Source of the DNA: Otis tarda
Taxonomy: Eukaryota > Chordata > Aves > Otidiformes > Otididae
Length of the DNA: 64,000 bases
Assembly (NCBI GenBank): GCA_026413225.1
Contig: CM048552.1
Location: 62,883,001 to 62,947,000 of the forward strand
Direction of reading: 5' to 3'
The notes beneath the pieces are model-generated. The model saw only the letters and a list, made by a program, of their open reading frames with translations. It was not told the DNA's origin and made no database searches. Shown here one piece after another: positions 58,807 through 64,000 of this stretch. A program made the translations under genes and the position numbers. Each line of letters opens with the position of its first letter. Positions within the stretch are counted from its first letter, which is position 1.

Positions 58807-60988
58807 CCCCAACCCTTGCATTTATCAACTGGGAGGTGTCATCATTGAGGCTGCGATCACCACACACAAGGCAGTACTCAGCAAGGATTCTCATCCTGAG
58901 TCCACAGGCTTAGATGTCTCTAGAAAGCTTAATCAGAATTTGCCATTTCAGCTTGTATCCTCTGCTAAAATTTGTGGCATTTGGTTCATTGACAAGAACA
59001 TATTGCCTGTTTGGAAGATGGTCTGGTAGACCTACTGACCCCGATAAATGAACTGAGCTGTAAGCAAGCACCGGCTGGATAGAGCCCAAGGGTCTTTAAT
59101 CCTTCCATTATCTGCAAGATATTTGCTGAAAGCTTTGTTGATTTTTTTTTTCAATAGCTATTTGGAAGGAGCAGTAACCATTGCAGGGAGCAGTATCACG
59201 TAGGTGCCAATAGCAGATAGGCCTGTGACCCCAGCATGAGTGGTGGTAAGGAAGTAGGACAGCTCTTCAGTGCGTAGGCTGGGTCTCATCCCAGAGAGGT
59301 GAAGGAAGAGTGGGCACATACAGGCACAGCAGAACAGCACTGCTCCTCCTGTAGCTGTACAGGCATAAATCAAGATCACTGCAACCTCAAAGTGTAAAGT
59401 AGGGTGCCTTGTAAAATTTTGGGGAAGAGCTGGGAGAACATGCCTGAATGACGCAGGTTGCTCCTGGGATGTCACTAGAGATGCAGTTTATGAATGGTGC
59501 TCCAAATCACCTGAGTGATTCACAGACTCACCATCCTCTGTGTGGCTTTTGGGGGAAGACACCCAGAATAACCCAAGTCCCCTACAGTATTTTATTGCGT
59601 AAGGATAGTAAATGAAAGCTGAATTATTTGACCTGGAGGCAGAAGAAAACTGACATCATTTATTGAGCCTTTGTCAAACAGCGAGTGACAATTTTATGGG
59701 TTTTTTTAAAAAAAAGTTTAACTTCCCACCAAAGGTACGTAACCCAGGTCAGTTGAAATTAAGTTTAAGTTGTCGTAAGAATAAAAACTGAACATGGCAG
59801 GGAAGGAGCGAGGAGCTGTAGTGTGAATAACTTTTCAGAGACAGGGTAGGACACTGGAGGTGGTGAGGAACGTGCAAGTGTTCTTTCTTGCACAACACCT
59901 TTGTGAAAAAGCAAAATATATATATTTTTTTTTTACATGAGTGAAAATAGTGAAAAACAAGGCCTCTCATGTTCATATCTAAAGATTAATGCTCACTGAA
60001 AAACTGACCCATCAGCATGTGATGTGGAAAACTGCACAGTGGAGAACACCTTGCTGCCTAGAAGTGGCAATGAATGGCCCCTCTGCCAAAGTACAGAAGG
60101 CTCCGGCCCCACATAAAACAGCCTCCAAGCAGGGGGCTGCACAGCTACAACCCCTCATGCCTGCCACATCAGTCACTAATAACTAGAGGAGTGAGAGACA
60201 AGCCTTGTAAAGCCACTCTTCAAAGATGTTTCCTATGTAGAACAGAAAATAAAGTAGGAAGAAAGAAATTACTCTGTGCTTTGCTGTGTATTAAATGCAT
60301 ATGCAACTTGATTTTTGAATTATGGATTATCAAATGCTGGGCAGTTCTGGTAGGAACTCAAGGTCCAGATACCCTGTTGTAAGGAATGCATGCCTTTCTC
60401 TTCACCCTTTTACCCTGAATGAGCAGACCTATAGACAAAATATGGCTGGTGACAGTTTAACATAGACTATCTTGTTCCACCAACCATCTGCAGCAGTTGT
60501 ACTCTGGAGCACACAGATAACCCTGGAACAAGTACACTTCGAGCAAATTTCAGAAGTGAGTTGTGGAAAATAATTTTTACTGTATAACGTAAGAAACTGG
60601 ATCTTAGTGGCCCTGTCTGCACTTCACTTTGACCTATCCAATGTAATTTTACCCTAGCTAGTTTGGGCACTGAAAGCAATTTAATCACAGAAACTGGAGA
60701 TGCTATCGCTAGCATCCCATGCAAGTTTTACAGATTCTGTCGAACTCCCTGTTGGAAACACCCAAGCAATCTTCAAGTTAAATTAGCTTTAGACATGTCT
60801 ACAAAACCCCACTCTCCCTGCCCTGGTCCCACTTGTGAAGGTGCTGACTACCCAGACTATGCTTCATGCTGGGCACGGAGACCAGCCCTGCATTGCTACA
60901 AGTGCTCGATAAGGAACTCAAGAGTGCCACCAAGCACCCTCTCCAGCAGAGCAGTAGCCCTCTGCTTAATATGAGAACGAAAAAATAA

Positions 60989-61012
60989 TTATATATATAT
61001 ATATATATATAT
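60989..61012. repeat. (AT)n microsatellite
   Basis: About 12 uninterrupted AT units. Confidence 0.95.
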
Positions 61013-64000
61013 TTACATTTCCAGTTGGTGCCCTTTAAAATTATGCAAGAATAGAGGGCACTGATCACGTATACACGTTGTCAGATAGCAGGAGATTTCA
61101 AGCAGCACTATTTTTGCCTGTAGACAAGCTTGAGTACAAAAGCAGGTAACTGACATTTTTCAGAGGGTCAGCCCTGCAGTGCCAGTGCAGATCAGAATTT
61201 GGGAGGCGCAAGGAGATGATAAAATCAGCAGAACTGCTTTCAAGTTGCAGAATATTTGTTTTGGGAGACTCACACACTACACCGACAAATACCCAACTTC
61301 CCTGCTTTCAGCTTCATGTCCAGTGACATTATCAAGAACAAGCTGGTGTGGAGAACCCTGCTTTAGGCTGAAGGAAGAAGAGATGCTGAATTGGTCATCT
61401 GAGGGCTGCTGGAAGCTGTTTTGTGCTGGGGAGAATGATAAGCCACATTAATATACTCCAACATTTTTTAAAGCATAATTTAATTGAAAATTCATTCCCT
61501 CAGGGGAAAAAAGCTCAAAACGGGATTTACTTGACCAGACATTGTGGTGGCTGTTATGGTGATTAAGTAGTCTGAGATAAACTGTGACTGGAACATATAT
61601 TGACATCAAACCCTTTAATCAAAGAAACAAACACATCATTAACAAGCAATAACTTAGAATGATGGATAATAATTATAGTTAGAATGAATTGAGATCTAAA
61701 TCACAGGACGAAGTGGGAACTTCGCATGCCTAACAAATATTTTGCATTTTGGATGACTGTGGTTTCACACTATCAGTAAGATGTGGGAAGTGAATTACAC
61801 AGATTTTATCTTATCAATGTTTCATGTAGAAGAGAGTCATAAGGCATGTGAGTCACTGAAAGCCTCAAACCAGTGTATTATACCTTCATAAATCTATTAC
61901 TTGTGCCACTTTACAGAATACAAATATTCTTAAGCGTCCCCAGAAGTGATTCAGTCCAAGTGTGGTGGAAATAAATAGGCCTAGGATGAAAATAAACTCA
62001 TTTTCCCGGTGACTTACCACTGGAATTTGAGTACAAACCCCCTAATCAGCCAGCATAATAATTCACCCAGCCTTCAGCAGAGGGAGCATTTATGTATTTC
62101 TTTGTGTTAACAGGAGAAAGAGCGTTAGCTCTGTTTCAATGCTGTAACATCAATGGTTCTGACCACTGCACCACCAAAGCCAAGCCCCCTTTGCATGCAG
62201 TGCGTTGAGGCTGTAGCTTGACCACTTATTTCCTTTTCAGTGGCAGTATCAGCACTGGCAGTTTCCAATGCTCTCATTCCCCCTGCACACATTGTTCCTC
62301 AGCAGCACCAGTGCCTTTCTTCCACCCCATACCCTGCACCAGCCAGGGTGCCCAAACAGACACGGAGCAGAACACAACAAGGAGCAACAGGGCTGCTTGT
62401 CCTGGTACTGCTCCCGCCAAGCTCAACGCCTGCCAGCCAAAGCCCAGGCTCTGGTCACAGATGTTTCAATAGCTCTGTGATTTTCTCTCAATGCCAGTAA
62501 GAGTATGTAGCTAACATGAGAAATGCAAGGAACTTCTTTTCCTTGGAAAAAAACCCAACATTTTCAGCTCTTATGGAAACTGCTTCACAAACAAAAGGCT
62601 CCCTTTGTGCAGGAAAAGGAACTGCTTCCTGCTACATATACGCAAGGATGGTAGATACTGGATGTAAGGATCAGAGATTTGGAGAGATTGTACAGTGCTT
62701 TTTTTCCTATTTTGGCTACAATTTCAGCATTTCCAGAGAGCAGTGCATAAAAGATTAATTCATATTGAACGAAACTGTAGTGACCTTTACTGGGAATTGC
62801 CCTAGGGCTCCTAGGCCTTGGAGAAGATACCAAAACTTAGATTGGAAAATATACTTCGGCTGGGAAGTCTGCCTTTTGCCAAACCTGTGATGAGCCAAAG
62901 GCAAGGGAAAAAAAAATACGCCCTTGAAACACCACAAATCACATGGAATCTCACTTTTTTCAATGTTAGCAGCTAAAGTTTCTGCACAGCCCTTGAGTAC
63001 AACCCAATCTCTCCCAAGACCTAGCTGTAAGCAGGCTGCAGTGAGTCCATCCTACAGCAGTTTTTAGTAACACTCTTCTCTCATCACCCCTTTCCCTCAC
63101 AATACCAACACAAGACCTACCACACACATAATCTCAAGGGTCACTAAGTTCACTGCAGGCCAAGGCTAAGGTGTGTACAAAAGATGATCTGCAAGTCAGC
63201 TCTAGTTCATACGACAGCTGTGAAATACACACCATACATGGCTTAGAAGTGCTCAGACACAACAGCCCTGCAAGACGTGGGGGGACAACCATGAAGCAGA
63301 CTTTACAACTGTCAGGAAGGGCTCTTTCACCAGATCTCTGTAGAGCTGATTGATTTCCCCCCCCCTAAAGTTTTCTTTATCTTACATATCCACCAAAACA
63401 AAACTCCATATAAAAACAGCAGTTGGGTTCACCAGTCAAGCTCTGAGAAGGGCACCGCCAGCAGCCATGCTGCCACTCCAAGCCTGCTCCAAACCAGCAC
63501 CATGCCAGCACGCAGCCCCCAGGCCACATACAAACTCAGCATCTCCAGCATGCGTCAGGTCCAACAGGCTACGGCAATTTCACACCAGAGCTGGTTCCCT
63601 CCCTGGCCAGCTGGCAGAAAGCGCTGAACAAGCCCAGGTATGCAGAATAGTACGTGGACATACCTCAAGCCTGCAAAACCATCATCTTAAGCATTGCGCC
63701 TTTAGTCAAGGAAGTTATGTAGGCCACGCAGCTTTGCTTGGTCCAGCCAAGAGCCTCCGGCAATGCCTCCTTTGTGTGTTGCTGCTTTCTATTAAAAAAA
63801 GTGATTGTTGCTTTTTTGCTAAGTGTAAACAGGAATGTTTAGCATGAAAGACTATTAACTGCCATGTGGCTTGTGACTGTCTTGGGATCAAAGACTCCCA
63901 TTATAGGCACTCAGTAACATTTTCCAGCTAAATGAGAAGCTAAATAAAACCTGGAATTTGAGTTAAACTTCTGATTACAGAAGATTTTTGAAACTAAACT

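Larger units (their letters stand above)
57364..64000. other. unique non-coding sequence with simple runs
   Basis: About 6.6 kb with no recognised repeat family or exon. It contains an A run at 58788-58806 and an AT dinucleotide tract at about 60989-61012. The longest frame (63350-63847, 165 residues) has no domain and biased composition, so it is taken as chance. Confidence 0.45.

Noticed and set aside
63350..63847. 165-residue plus-strand open frame near the window end
   Set aside because: No domain and no splice or promoter context. The composition looks like translated non-coding DNA.
1..64000. CRISPR arrays, operons, bacterial or phage systems
   Set aside because: The sequence is vertebrate in character. 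No spaced direct-repeat array or dense coding arrangement exists.

Overview
The window looks like avian nuclear DNA from an intergenic or deep intronic stretch. The evidence is retroelement content. There are CR1 LINEs with the bird-type ATTCTATG 3' tail, solo LTRs of bird endogenous retrovirus type, and one LTR whose R region resembles the alpharetrovirus R region. Much of the rest is unique AT-rich sequence with no spliced gene, exon series, rRNA or tRNA that I can support. Species cannot be fixed. A crocodilian or turtle also carries CR1, but the LTR set favours a bird.

Layout. 1-11 kb: unique sequence with one clean solo LTR (1467-2024, 5-bp target duplication AGAAG) and one probable degraded LTR (about 3651-4370). 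11.05-13.05 kb: a minus-strand CR1 split by a second minus-strand CR1. 14.45-15.6 kb: a 426-bp alpharetrovirus-like LTR with unusual 64-bp inverted ends and a 6-bp target duplication, next to a second, minus-strand LTR. 16.9 kb: a small GC-rich minisatellite. 21.5-22.4 kb: two CR1 fragments in opposite orientation. 22.4-38.8 kb: mostly unique, with a few candidate conserved or hairpin elements. 38.86-39.34 kb: an old CR1. 41.7-42.9 kb: one LTR inserted inside another. 44.0-44.2 kb: a CR1 3' end. 48.2-57.4 kb: the densest retroelement patchwork, with a 1.8-kb CR1 that keeps a long open reverse-transcriptase frame, several LTRs and LTR pieces, and a further CR1. 57.4-64 kb: unique sequence.

The only protein-coding sequence I can defend is retrotransposon-derived: the CR1 reverse transcriptase at about 48.9-50.64 kb, plus broken CR1 frames near 11.3-12.7 kb and fragments elsewhere. 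The remaining open frames are short, lack recognisable domains and look like chance frames. The most unusual structure is the 14454-14879 LTR with near-perfect 64-bp inverted ends.
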